This document shows positions 17,368-31,560 of a stretch of DNA of 64,000 nt, piece after piece. A model generated the notes under the pieces. That model was not told where the DNA came from, did not search any database, and saw only the letters and a program-made list of their open reading frames with translations. Position 1 is the first letter of the stretch; each line of letters begins with the position of its first letter. A program made the translations under genes and the position numbers. Source of the stretch: Trichoplax sp. H2 (lineage: Eukaryota > Placozoa > Uniplacotomia > Trichoplacea); contig NOWV01000024.1 of NCBI GenBank assembly GCA_003344405.1, positions 62,001 to 126,000 of the forward strand, written 5' to 3'.

Positions 17368-18980
17368 CAAGGATGATGAGACAAAAACGATGAGAAGATG
17401 CGTTTGTGACAGACAATTTGCAATCAATTCATTTTAAAACAAGTAACAATTTCTTGAAAAGAGTAATATGAACTAGCTCATGAAGAAAGAGATCGTAATA
17501 TGGACAAAAACTTGTCCTTTGCTTATTTGAATCGCATGATTTATAACCTACTGTAAGTAAAAAGGCTATTTTTGGCGGGCCATGTATCTTATTAATTCTT
17601 GTATAAAGTGCGGTTACTTTTATGACTGTGCTGCTTGAAAGTATTTCAATAAAAAATTTGAATGCGATATTTCAATGGCGAGTTTTTCCAATTGATTGTA
17701 TGTCAAAAATTGGGACAACAGTACACCTATCATCATACAATCATTTTTTATTCCTACTCTGCTTTCATGGTATTATTTGGCGTAATCTCTATTTGGCTGG
17801 TTCTATTCTCTAGATATATTGCCACCAGATACAGTAATAACATCGTAATCATGTCTAACTTTGTCTACTTTCTATTTTGTAGAAGTATTTTATTCTCCTA
17901 TTTAGGGAATCTACAGTTATGCAGTGGAAGTTACACTCAGTAATGCATATCTTGTAGCCCTTTACGGTACAGAGCGTATATATCCTAGGGCCTATTATTA
18001 TATTATTTGAGGCATTTACAACATTGTGAATGATGACCGTTATTTCTCCAATCATTTTGAATCGCCGCCACTCATCACTACTAGAGGTATTACTACTACA
18101 CGAATCTGTTGTTGTTGTACGACAAGTGTCGTTCTGTAGTTTACTGTTCCTACAACAAATTTCTATTAAGTTACTACTAAACCTACTTACTGTTCATACA
18201 GAAAAGCAGATACCTATATGCTGTATGTACAAAGTATTGATATAGCTATCTGCATTTTATATCTGCGTCGACATGTTGCCTACTGTATATCTTTATCTGG
18301 AATCATTCTACTGTACTGTGTGTATCTAAGCAGAGGCTTTAGAAGTCCCTGATCTGAGGCTGGTCTGCCTCAATTTCTATGTCGAGTCACAAGTGGGTAC
18401 AAGGGCAATATGCAACTGCATCCTGATTGGAATATTGGATTATAGATCAGAAATTGATTGTAATTTGTAGTACAGTCTACTGGATTAGGATTGAGTACAG
18501 TATACCAATCGCACTTTTGGTCTTGAACTTAATCTCATGATCACATCTGCTCGAGCTAGACTGCTAGTGTAGCGGTGTGTTTATTTTGTTTTGAGATTGC
18601 TTAAAGCCTTCTGGAGATACCTTAAATAATAAAATGACCTGTAAATTTCATACCAGTGTGTAGTATACTGTATAAATTGTCCGTTCTATATATTGAAGTA
18701 AAATTTCATTTCATAGAATTTCGAAGTCGTAATATCGCAATAAATCGGACGTTTGGCTACATTACAAATTCAAATTTACGAAGCATTTATTTTCAATGTT
18801 GGATATTTTATTCCCATCAATTATCATAATGGTTCCATTTAGCAAAGCATTGCCTACGGGTACATCTAATATTTACTATGACTACTACTTAATATAGTCT
18901 GTTCAATTTATTTATGAATAAGATTCTGAAAGCAAAATAACCACACTGAGTCCAGTATATCTATGGCTGAGTGATCCACT
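17368..18980. other. Intergenic, no recognised gene
   Basis: This is the 3' flank of the NDUFB4-like gene and unique AT-rich DNA. Open frames at 17622-17943 encode hydrophobic, low-complexity peptides without homology and look accidental. Scattered TACTGTA words occur near 18310, 18490 and 18665. Confidence 0.5.
17648..17653 (+). terminator. Polyadenylation signal AATAAA, candidate for NDUFB4-like
   Basis: Canonical AATAAA 281 bp after the stop codon of the NDUFB4-like gene. In AT-rich DNA this hexamer is common by chance. Confidence 0.3.
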
Positions 18981-19004
18981 TTATGCGCATACTCGGATGG
19001 CCTT

Positions 19005-19855
19005 CTCCAGTACTGTACAGCGCATACTCGCATGGCCTTCTCTAGTACTGTACACTGTACACTGCGTACATTATACTGTACAGTACTGTACACTAGACAA
19101 ATCATTTGTGATTTGAATTCAAGGACCATGAGGCAGAGGCTGGGCCTGGACCTCATGCTAACAGATTTGTTTGGTACATTCATACTGTAGACTCACAGTA
19201 CTCAGTACAGTACAGTAGTAGCCCCTCTGACCCACTTATGAGGCTCATGAGGTAAACCAAATTCCATACTGTACCCTGAGAGTCCATAACCACTGACATG
19301 GTAGCGACGGGAGTTTGCACTAGTCTATTTTATATAATCGGTATTTCATGCCAGCATGGCCAGATTATGATCACTGACAAGGGACTACAGTACTCAACTG
19401 TACATTACAGTACACTGTACTGTAATTTTCTGCAAATGGTGAGGCAAAAATTGACTTGGCTACAATACTTTACACTGTAACGTGATGAGGCTCATGAGGT
19501 CCCCAAAAATTCCATACTGTACCATGAGAGTCCATGCTGACTGACACGGGACTACAGTACTCAACTGTACAGTACAGTACTGCCCCGTACTGTACTGTAC
19601 TGTAATTTTCTGCAAATGGTAAGTCAAAAATTGACTTGACTACAATACTTTGCACTGTAAAGTGATGAGGTCAATGAGGTCAAAAAATTCCATACTCTAC
19701 CATGAAAAGAGTCCATGACCATTGACTAACTGGCATGGGACTACAGTACTCAACTCGACTGTACTGAAAGTGGACTTCAATTTTCTGCAAATGGTAAGGC
19801 AAAAGAACCTTGACTACAATACTTTACACTGTAAAAAGTACAGTACATTCACTGT
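19005..19855. repeat. Palindromic block B with a 180-bp tandem array
   Basis: TACTGTAC palindromes are combined with a tandem array. The anchor AATTTTCTGCAAATGG occurs at 19424, 19604 and 19778, so spacings are 180 and 174 bp. A second anchor, ATTCCATACTGTACC(A/C)TGA, recurs in each unit. The array ends about 100 bp before the DBHS start codon. Copies differ at scattered positions, so the array is not newly formed. Confidence 0.9.
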
Positions 19856-19956
19856 AAAACACGCTCGACGGGGCAACCGTTAATTTAACATTTCCAACGC
19901 GGTTTGGCTTTGCTCCAGTGTCTCTTTGTTGTAGCTGAAGGAGAAGTGTTGCTCAC

Positions 19957-22900
19957 ATGGCGTCGTCAATTAATTCCAGTGGCCATTACCGTTGTCGATT
20001 ATTTGTTGGCAATTTGGCCGATTGCGATGAAAATGAAGTCCGCCAACTATTTCAGCAATACGGTCAAGTCCTTGAATGTTCAGCAAGCAAGGAAAAGAGT
20101 TATGCCTTTGTTAAAATGGTAAGGTCGATCAATTGAGTTGCATTTTTTTTTCTTGGATGAATTGACGCTATTTTCGACTTGTACTACTCAATCACCAATC
20201 ATGATAGCATACTGTCCCTGTTGAAAACGTGGACCGATAGGTTTCTACCTTGCATGAAAACCTCCTCACAAAACGACTATCCATTCTTTGTCTTTTTGCT
20301 ATTTTGAAAAAGTCGATTAAGTTAAATGGATGTTCAATTAGAATAGAAGGAACAAAATTAAATTGAAAACGATTTGATAGTCTAGTCATACCGAGTACTG
20401 CACCCTATCGGTATCCGTCAACCGCCTTGCTGACGCCATTGAAACCATTTGCCATCTTGGCCAGTCCTGCAGCATGGCTTGAAAAATTCCCTAACCTAGC
20501 ATGGGTAGTTGTTCCTTTTCACCCGTCTAAGACAGTTTTCTTACAAATGGCTTTCTCATAGCGATAAATCTTGTTAACAACGTATGATTGTGGGAAAATT
20601 GATGAATTGGATCATGATACAGTAGGGTCTACCTGTATATCTAGGTTTGAACGACGAAAACAAATTTTCGCCAGTCTGTGACCCTTCTTTGTAGCCCTGC
20701 ACAAAGAAGACGATTTTCCATCTTGCTTAATGCACGATATACTTTTCAGTAGCATGTAGAGTACGCTATGATTGAATAGCGGCTTTGTATACGTTCATCG
20801 TTATCCACACTAACCATTAATCTAGATAATAACGCATGATTGGTTGAAAAATCGATTAACCTGGTCATGACTCTACCATAGAGTGTTCTGTATGGACAAC
20901 GTTCAACCGTACAGTGCACGACACTAATATAGGCAACTTTGCTGAATCGATTCGAAATAGAATGTAGAATAATAGCAATCTTCAAATGATTCATGCTAGA
21001 ATGAATAAGAAATATGTGATTCGCTTCGTTCTTCTCATTGATATTATATTCCAAAAGGACACTACTGAAAACGCTAACCGTGCTAAACTTGAATTGGACG
21101 GTAAAAAAGTGAAAAATCGACTTCTTCGTGTCCGCTTTGCTTCATCCAATTCAACGATTGTTGTCAGCAATTTAAATCAATACGTTACCAATGAACTATT
21201 ACGACAAGGTTTTGAAAAATTTGGTAAAATCCATCGAGCCGTCGTTATTGTCGATATGCGTGGAAAGTCGTCAGGTCGCGGTCTAGTCGAATTTTCACAT
21301 AAAAAAGAATCCATGGCTGCTATTAAAGAATGTACAGAAAATGCCCTATTACTCACTAGGTACGTCAAGATAATATAGTAATCTTTACTATTACAGTGGA
21401 ACCTTGATAACCATCAATTAGGAGGTATCACTGAACATCTATATTTAACGAACACGTGGATAATTTGCATAAAATATTTTGAAACATTCTAATACACCTA
21501 GATGGCCGCAATATCAATTTAAAGGATGCATCTTTTTTTCTTAAAAAACGTAGATCTATGAGGCCTGTAACTGTAAGAAGCCTCGAGGCTGAAGACGATG
21601 AAGATGGATTACCAGAAAGAGTCGTTCGCAATAATGCTGCTTATCAAAAGTAAGGCTGTGATAGCGGAATTAATCGACCATTACAATTCATAATTAACCA
21701 ATTTCGATGGATAATAGGGAATGGAGTGTTTCACCTAGAATTGTAAAGCGTAATTCTCGAGAGTGGGAATTTATACAACGATGGAAGGATTTAGATAAAG
21801 ATATTAAAGAACAAAGACAAGCTGTCGATACTAAAATGAAAACGATGGAACAACAACTTGAGCAAGAAATCGATGAAATTCTAGCGAAAGAAAGTTATGA
21901 ACTTCAACAACAACAAAAATTACGAGAAGAACAATTACAGCAACAAATGCAACAACGCTTCGGTAACGATCGTATATGTCATTCTCTTAGAAAGACAATT
22001 GTGCCACCAATCTAATTAGAAGTAAGTTATATATTAATACTCGGCAATATTATAATTTATTAGTTCCTCCTCATCCGGGCATGCGTATGGGCCATCCTCC
22101 AGAAATGCCTCTCATGCCCAAACCAGATATGTACCACGGTGGCGGATCGCCAATAATGAGAGGACGAGTTCCACCGGCAAGGTTTGCTTGAATAATGTCA
22201 TTATTCTTACTTGGATCAAAATACGTTATTTCAATCATCAAGTGATTCGAGTGAAATCAATATGTGTAAAATTGTTTCTTATTAGAATGCCTTTTAGAAG
22301 TGAACATGAGGAAATGCCTAATCAGCCAATGATGGTAAGACCTTTATTACTGTACCCGTACGGATAAGTTGATTTCTTAGTATATCTCATAAGTTCTACG
22401 TTATAACTAAAATGGCTGTTAATTGCTCTCAGGATAATCCAAGGCCTCGGTATCGAATGGCTGGACCAGACCCTTATTATGTATGATAATGACATCAACA
22501 TACAAATCGTATTTATCATCATCATTAGTTTTAACTCGATAAATAATCTGCTATTAAAAAAGACGCATCGATCAATCTTGACTGTACTAGATTTTCGTTT
22601 ATTAAGCTCTGATTTAATTGATAGGCTGATATGTGGAATAGTGGAGCCCCTATGATGGATCAGAGGGTTCCTCCCCATCCTTATCCTGATCACCAGCAGG
22701 TATGACATAATGTCAAGCATTATTACGTCAAAAACTTAATGACAATTGACTGATCCATATTACAGCTATAAAAACAACTGGAGACTAGGTGATTCTTGTC
22801 ACTTCAACTATGAACATTTTATTTCGTTTGTGAGTTGAAGGAGTTAACCTCCGCAACTATCGAGCTTACAGAAATTTTATAACTTGCAAAAGTTTAAAAC

Positions 22901-23901
22901 TTATATCAGTACATTTAGACAATCGGATTATAGTTTACCTTTTTACTTTTGCTAAAGATTGTAACGTATACTCTCGGAAGTAGATATTAAATCTATTTTA
23001 ATGTATACAGTCTTATCGTTATAATAATATACGGTAGCATTTGAAGTAGAAATTAACGTAAAAAGGCTTAGCATGATTCTAGTCCAAGATAGAATGAAAT
23101 AGTTTGTTAATAAATATACCGTATACCGTATGGTGTGGCATCAATTCTAGCAATAAGTTTCCATGTACCATATATAACGTCATTACGACTACTTTGACAT
23201 GCATATGTATTGTTATCAATCCCATTTTTTATCAGAATGGCGTAAACGTAGAGGTAGTACAGTGTTTGCTGAGTTTGTTGTTATTATTATTTTGTAAATT
23301 AATAGCTATAGATTTGATGCTAATATAGGTACTCGAATCAATTGAAAGATAACAGCAAATAATCTATAAATTAGTCAGTTTTAATTTCGCACGTTCGTAG
23401 GAAATTGCTGTTTAGAGATTGATTATACTTATAGTCATTAGTATACTATACTTGTCCTTTATATTTAATTCGAAAAATATGAACGCTAAGTAATGCACTG
23501 AAACACACTTTTGAAAACGAGATATTTTTTATCATGTCAACGTTGATCATGGCTCACTTTTTCGTGCTTTTCTTTTGTACTAATTATATTGATACAGGTA
23601 TATCTGTATGTATATACTGTATATATGTGTACATAATTAATTATACAGATACATATCTTGGTGATTCTAACATGTAATATGTTCATTTTTTATTCTGGAC
23701 TTTAAATTGTATGAATAACTATTACGTTTACTGTAGAACATAGTAGGCAGTCGACAATCATCACGAGATAATACTCCAAGAGATGACAGGAAAAGAGAGG
23801 CTTCGGGCTTTAGTAAGGGTCCTGCAGCTAATGCGTATGACTATTATCCTAACAACGAACACGATCCAATGTTTAATCCAAAACGATTCCGCAGAATGTG
23901 A
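19957..23901 (+). CDS. NONO: DBHS-family RNA-binding protein (NONO/SFPQ/PSPC1/NonA type), 9 exons, 419 aa
   Basis: Nuclear RNA/DNA-binding protein of the Drosophila-behaviour/human-splicing family, which dimerises and acts in transcription, splicing and, in mammals, paraspeckles. Exons: 19957-20118, 21058-21359, 21554-21649, 21718-21962, 22064-22181, 22286-22334, 22433-22480, 22625-22699 and 23737-23901, totalling 1260 nt with consistent phases. RRM1 (about residues 13-80) has LFVGNL and SYAFVKM. RRM2 (about 83-155) has TIVVSNL and the non-canonical GRGLVEF typical of DBHS RRM2. The NOPS segment follows, with RPVTVRSLEAEDDEDGLPE. A glutamine-rich coiled coil spans about residues 195-265. A Pro/Met/Gly-rich tail ends in the basic FNPKRFRRM, resembling the C-terminal nuclear signal of NONO. 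The start is the ATG that opens MASSINSSGHYRCRLFVGN. There is one gene where vertebrates have three paralogues, so orthology is to the whole group. Confidence 0.93.
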
Positions 23902-26900
23902 TTTTAATTGTTAATGCAAGTCAATAAGCATTTGCTATTATATTAAAGTAACTAGAAAAGTACCGTATTACTTAATATACTATTGATATATTGAATTAGC
24001 ATCTATATTATTATTAACTAATGTGAAATAGTAATATGAGACCTTTAGCTTTTAACAATAAGAAACGATCTGCTTATCTGCACATTTTAAGCGGAATCGA
24101 AGACGTTTTGAAGACTGTCATATAAGTATTATTAATAATTAATGGTTCCCTCTAGATATCCGCTTCTGTTTATCTGTGCGTGTTATAGTTCTCATTTCGA
24201 CAGATTTACTCGGATAGTTACGTGGATATTAACACTTTTAAAAAACAAAACATTTCTTATCATAAAAATTGCTATTTTACTTCCTATCGTGTACTTAAAG
24301 TAAAATTACACGCAGTGTTCAGTAAGTCAACATGCAATCATTATTTTAATTAGGAATAGAATTCTTAATTTGTTCACATTCGTATATAATAATAATAATA
24401 ATATTAATGATAAAAAACATTCCTTCTAAATTGTTGAAAAAGTAAACTGACTTTAACCTATTGATCGCGTTTTACATCGCAACCGCAATTCTTAGCGAGA
24501 ATAGGTCATATTAAACGTTAATGTTTGTTGAGAAGTAGCTACAGATTAATTTTAATCCATTGATTAATGACTGTTGCGGCAGTCTTGGCTAAAGTAAAAC
24601 TTCATGTAAATGTTACTAGATATGTAATTGTTAACTATTAAAAAAAGTACGTGTTGAAGAAGTTGCTGATGACATTGTTATTGGGGAGCTGCATTACGTT
24701 TAATTCTATCTACTTAGAATTAAACAACTAATACAGTTAAACCTTGCCTAAGTGAACGAAACCGTGTGTAAGTAACTTTCATAACATATGGACAACATAC
24801 TAATTAGAAAGTTTAATTAAAAGAGTGAAGACATTAAAAATTTTAAAATACTTGAATCCAACATTTGCATCATCTCTTATTGTCACATGTAAAAATGATA
24901 ATGTAATTTGAATGTGTGCTAGAGAAGTGTTCGCCAATGATGCTAAATGGTAGTCCTAGGAAATATTATTATAACTTTTATTCTGTTAGTTGTGTTAATT
25001 TGCACCTGTCCTAATTAAAATGCGTATTGCTCGTAAAACACGGCAAGGCAAAAGTTGTCTGAAATTTTATGGCATAAGTGTATGCTAAAATGATCATTAA
25101 TTAAACATATATAATAGATGTGAGACAGAATACGTTATCAAGTAATATCGCTATTTGAGTTAACAACTAAATAAAATTATAGTAAAAGAATTATATGATA
25201 TGGACAATAATAGTATGAATGATAAACCAATTGCAATGATACATTTTGTCACACATCAATAATATTGTAAATTGCTATTCGTAACTCTCATTATACTTGT
25301 ACGGTTATTGCACTGAGAGCATTGACAGACACGTTCGTTGCATAACTCAAGAGCGTGATATAGATATTACTATAGTAGTAAGGATTGTATGATCAGCAAC
25401 CTTTGCAAGCATGCTAAACGTGCAACATTTTGTATAATAGTGGGATTTTTAATCACTCCTTTCAACTGGGCATTATCTCATTTAGATCGTTTTTATTATA
25501 GGTATACTAACAATATAACATTGTCTGTTAGCCCTTGCTACCTGATGGATTAAAAGTGATGTGAGTTTTTACCTCTGCCCAGAGAATGGCTATGTTAATA
25601 TAAACACTGGTTTTAGTATTGTGATGAAATACTTTTAAAAGAAGTTGGAATTACCGGATGATGCTAATTCGCTGCATATGCTTAGAACCTCTTATTCTGA
25701 TTTAATCAGTGTTGAAGCTTGATTTGTGTTAGCAATATTACCATTACAGAAAGTAATATAATTATGTTTATCCTTTTTGATGTTTAGGTGTATAATTTTA
25801 GTTGGTTGCAGGTAATGATTACTCTCAATACTCAATATACTTTTGGAAAGGGACTTGTATGTTGAAGGTAAGCTTTTACTATCATTTGAAGAAATACAAA
25901 TGACTGAAGGTATATTGTGATGATCTCATTGTATCATGACGGTAATATCTGTAGTAGATCCAGAACATGGATGAACCCACTATTACGATATTACTGGAAA
26001 TGATAAAAGTCTGCAGTAATGCTGTCTGAATGCCCAATCTTAAATTGTATGAAGACATTTACTGTTATGACTGCTTATAATGACATAATTTTTTAATTTT
26101 ACTAATTAGGCAATGGTTAAGGACTGCGCCTGTCTAGTTCGCAAATGACGATTCTAATGATAGAGCTTTACCTGCATTCCCGATAAAAGCATTATTCATA
26201 GCAATGGTCGGCCTTCAACATCTGGATAATATAATAATGTTATCACCAATTACCATTTCTGGGACACGTATTATTTAGGAGATGTACATAATTATTGATT
26301 GCCAATCAGTATTATATGTTAAATGTTTATTTGTACTGTATGTACATTACCACACCTTTACAGAATTCTTGTACAAATATTGAATACTTTTTGAGTTTCT
26401 ATGATGTGATTGCGTTATAACATACTTCTTACATTGACTTTAAAAATAAAGCCCTTGTTATCAAAATTTTTTTCTTCTTGCTTAAATTGCAACACTTGTA
26501 ATAATTTTCAAAAGCTGAAACCGAGAAGGCACTATTTATTTTACTTTTATTGTCCTGTTTACGACGTTCTTTACAAGCTAGTAGTTACGATGCAGCCCGC
26601 AAGTAGATTTGTGATCTAGCTTGATACTGCAGAATTATTGCAAGGCTATCGTCATAATTGATCAGTACATTAATATTTTACAATTTGGGAAAGTATTTCA
26701 CCATTTTGATTGTAGAAAACTTAAGAATTGAGTGTCACATATCAAAACATCAGTTATAGTGCTGTGTGAACACTTCACCTATAACGCATTTGCTGTTTGC
26801 GGAGAGAAAGAAGGAAATTTCGGAAAAAGTAGCGTAATTGTAGGACTGCAGTATCATCACGATTTTTCATAATTTGAAGATAACTTTAAGTTGCTAAAAG

Positions 26901-28600
26901 TATCGTATGTTTTGACATCGAAAAATTGAATAGCAATGCAATACTGTTCATAATTCATGGAAAATTTGAAGAATATGAATACTTGAAAATGAGGTTAGTG
27001 GTATCTTTATCAGTAATTCACAGAAAACTGATGCAATCTAATAGCTTTCTCGTGAAGTTTGCGTCTATACTGAGAATAGAGGATATATACGATCGGTTGG
27101 AACAATTTTAAAATCATTAGTAAATATAATAAGCAATGTAATGTTATTGTATTGACTAGAAAAAATACAAATATAAAATCTACTATAGTGTTTACAGCAG
27201 ATAAAATTATTGAAGGATGCAAGTCAACAGATTACGCATTGATAGCACCGTAGCTTTTGTTTATAGTATTAAATATCAGCATTGTTGCTACTGAGTGCGT
27301 GATCGATAGTATATTAAGCACTATTGTTACCATAGGAATAAGAAATAATCGTAATAGCGCTAATGGTTTGAAAGAAGTTAATATACTCGTAATATTAACG
27401 ATGATGATGCAGGTGGATTGTAATCTCTCGTTTTAGGACAATTAATATTGCATATCACGAAACTAGATAAGGTTATTATTCAATATTACAGAATAATTTA
27501 ATAATAAATATTTTAGTTAAAAAAAATATAAGAAAATGATTTATTTTTTAGCCTTTGTAAAATAGTAGTACAGGTGTGAATTCAACGATATTTATTAATT
27601 AATTGATATGGATTGTAAATATTGAGAGATTGATATTTGCAACAATATTGAAAATAGCTAACTTTAAATACACCCCATATGAATATTTTTGCAAGATGGC
27701 GCCCTAAGGTTATCGAATTATATAAGTCATTTACATACGAGTATAACATACGATTACTATTTACAGAATTTTCTGGTAGATTTTCAGACTTGGATATAAT
27801 GAAATTTTTATTCCAGAATATATCGTACGCCATAGTTGATAAGCTTTATCGCAGTAATTAATTTAGATAGTTTACAACTATCTAACTAGTGAAATATCCC
27901 AGTCAGTAAACAAGTATGCGAAATATCGCGAACAGTAGATTCTATTAGAAAATATTGATAAAACAAACTTTTAACATGCCTGTTTAATTATCATTCATAA
28001 TTACCTTTGGTTGCCTAAACATATAAAATATTTAACAACAAAAGGTGGACCGTTTTTTTATTTTTAAATCGTTACTGTTTATGTAGAATAAATGTTCATG
28101 CCAAGCAATCTTAGCATTATCAAATATCAGCATACAATAGCAGTTATACTTGGTTAGTATTATTCAACTGGGATTCCCGTATAAGCAATTACATTGTTGC
28201 CTTGCACGATATTGTTACAAGCATCATTTTTCTAGACTACAGTAAATTTCCATTAGCGGCATAAAATTTGTGGACTGTAATAACATTCTATAAATGTCAA
28301 TAGCAACGACAACAAAAGCGGATGTTTAATATTTAGAACTACAATTTTGTTCTGCAAATTAAATTAACAAAAACTGTAGAATATTTAGTCATGAAAAGTA
28401 TTTATCATTCGTGCTTTTTGTATCTTTATAAAAATACTTATACTATAGGAAATGAATTAATCCTTATATCAAACAATATCCTTAGCGTAACGGTCAGTGC
28501 AGATAGGAGGCAGAAAGTTATAGGTAATTGCTGATACGTATCTCTTATAATTGCTTACATACAATTTCAAAAAATTTTCTTGCTGTACATCGGCAATAGC
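23902..28600. other. Start of a gene desert
   Basis: AT-rich DNA following the DBHS gene. Open frames are under 85 codons and match nothing recognised. No splice-linked coding pieces or RNA genes were identified by reading. Confidence 0.5.
23942..23947 (+). terminator. Polyadenylation signal ATTAAA, candidate for the DBHS gene
   Basis: The ATTAAA variant lies 41 bp after the DBHS stop codon. A 3' UTR this short would be unusual but possible. Confidence 0.25.
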
Positions 28601-29329
28601 ATTATCCTAAAACTGTTCTTATCGATAAAGAAGTGGATATATAATTTTGGATATATAGGCATCGTTTGTAATTATATTGGCTAAAAGTACATAGAGTATG
28701 GAGCAAAGAACTTGTTTTGAATTTTTTACTACCACCTAATTAATATACGAGCCTCATTACTATAATACGCATTTAGATAAAATTAATTAATCTTGATAGT
28801 AACCAGTGCTACTTTTTTAGACACTCGCAAATAGCCACTTTTTGGAGTGTATGATCATGGAAACATCTGGGGTAACTTACGTACAGCATCAAAATATTTC
28901 GGTTAATGTAAAATTCATATAAATCTATCGGCGTTAACATAGCCTTGTAGTCCTATATTGTCAGGAAACTGTAGTTAAAATCGATAAAGGATTTGACATT
29001 TGCCACAATATCTATACCATAATTAATTAACAGTTAGAATTAGCGCAGCTACATTTGTAGTCTGTTTTGCAATAAATAAAAGTTTCTTTCATTCTCATTC
29101 GTATAAATTTATTATACACGTAACAGAAACTTAAGTAATCATGATGATAACAAAGCTACTGTCTTCAAAATATTGAAAATTACGCTAGAATTTTGGTGAA
29201 ATCATCATAAATATTCTATGTTAATTAATGTTGTCCTAACACCGATGAAGAAATCGCTATTTACCAATATGGGATATATTATTATCAATTTTAATCGATT
29301 TAACTATTCATAAAGAAGGTCTAGCATAG

Positions 29330-31560
29330 AGCCGCTCTTTTTATTCCTATTTATAGATAGAATATACAATATGCTATACTCAAAATTAGTTAATCTCCTT
29401 TCTAAATGAATTCATTGTCATCAAGTAGCAATCTATGATACGCGAATAAAGTAGTAGTAACATTAAGTAATTCCTAATACAGGAGAAAATAGAAAAGTAT
29501 TGGCATAATGGAAGGACTACACCATGTGCATAGTCTGCATATGAATACCTCATCCTTTCATTACATTCATATCACAAAGTATAATAAAATTTTTTTACTT
29601 CTAGTCATAATCTATTTATTGATATCAAAGATATCCTATCACTATCATCAGTATTGATGAAGAAAATAGATATTTATTAACACTAAATCATTACTATTAG
29701 CGTAACTCAATGTATACTTTCTAAATATAATCGATATAGTCTATATCATGTATACGCAAAATTAATTAAATCTTTATACTTAGTAATTGGCCGTCATTGA
29801 ATATTAGCGTATACCATGATCGAAATCTCAATAGATTTGGATGACAGATTCCGAATTTTCATATATATATCTCTACTATTTTATTCACTATGATATAAAC
29901 GTATCTCAATATTCATCCGTGATACAATTACAGTAGTAGTATGCCTTGAAGTTTATTTCTTTCTTATATGTTTGGTACGTACTTCGTCTACACAATATTA
30001 ATTATCCACCACGTTAAACGATGCTACAATCATTTTGTATTAGTCAGTCATAGGATAGAAACCGTCACAAATTAGCTGAATAGTAGCCAGATTTTATGTA
30101 GCGAATTATATCACTTTCACATGATCTTATTTCCTTCTATGTTACTGTGACTAGGGAAATCATGATAAAATTTTATAGAAGCATAGTCATATATATCTGC
30201 ATCTGGTTTATATCATTGTTCCCATAAAAAGTAGATGCTCGTATTTAATCAATGGTCACGATTCCTTAAGATCGATTTGGCTGTAGGTAAAGAATAACGC
30301 GGGAAAAATGGTTCTCAAAGATCATTCTTATTTTCGCATGCAAAAATACTCCGTATATATGCCAAAATTAAATTAACTTTCATATTAATTAAAGTAGTGC
30401 ACACATGCTTTTTTATATAACATAGACATTGTCTCTATCATTCAATAAAATTATATCGTGGGATCGAAATCCCGTAAATTATTACGATACAAGCCAAATA
30501 AGTACGGGTAAATATCATTCCTTCTTATAATATTACCTTGGATTAGCTATCCTTTTACGCTGCAATAAATGATGCAATAAAAATCTCTTTCGAGAATTAT
30601 CCATATTTTTACGTATTGTTAAAATACTTGTTACACGTATATATCAAAATTAAATTAATTTTTATATTAAACTGGTGTATCAAAACATTTTATGTAATAT
30701 AGATATTGTCCCTATCATTTTTAATACCAGTATATCGTAAGATAGAAGTGCCATAAATTATTACACTACCGGCTAAATTTGTAAGGGTCAATATCATTCC
30801 TTTATATGATATCACCTTAAATTAGTTATCCTTCGATAATGCAATAAATGATGGAAATCATCATGAAATTCTCTTTGTACGCAGCTATATCCATGGATAT
30901 CCAATACATCATAACCTTTATACTATAAACGGGTTACTAAATCATGACCAAATTTTTCTTAACAAACAGTTATATTTATGGATATCTAATTTATGTTATC
31001 ATTGTCATCAACATCAGCTAAGAAATAGATATTAAACATAGGATCGCTATTCTGTATAATTCATCTGATATTATTAATAGAGTCCTGAGGAATAATAATT
31101 CCTTTCAGTCGCTTCTATTTACTCTTGTCCCTATATGTTACAATGAATACTTTGAACAGATATAAAATTAACTAGTCTAGATATTAAACAATGTTATCAT
31201 TCTGAATATAATACACTACGACGTAGAATGCAAATTGACAAAGGCAATTATCTTTGCATAATATCGATCCTGATAGTTCATCCTTCCATACTATAATTAG
31301 TTCAACGCTACTTAACAAGAGAATTTATCATTATACCTATCTGGTAATATCAATATTTATCCGTATTTTGTCGTTCACATAGATAAAGAAATGGATACTG
31401 AATACAGGATAGACTGTTATTATTTACAATTGGCTTGATGCAACGGCTAGAGTAGCTAGCATAGGAAAATATCTTTTTATCTTTTGTGTACGTACTGCAT
31501 ATAGAATTAATTAGTCCTCATATTGAGTAATTTCATTATCGTTCAACATCGATCGATACT
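29330..31560. repeat. Decayed tandem array, about 280-bp unit
   Basis: Two adjacent copies are clear. ATTG(T)C(T/C)CTATCATT occurs at about 30428 and 30705, AATAAATGATG at about 30565 and 30843, and CAAAATTAAATTAA at about 30360 and 30640, giving a spacing of 277-285 bp. More diverged echoes of the AAAATTAATTAA...CTTTATATT motif appear near 29370, 29757 and 31490. The outer limits are uncertain because divergence is high. Confidence 0.6.

Noticed and set aside
17622-17943. Two overlapping hydrophobic frames (63 and 93 aa) after the NDUFB4-like gene
   Set aside because: They lie in the probable 3' UTR, are AT-driven and low in complexity, and match nothing recognised.
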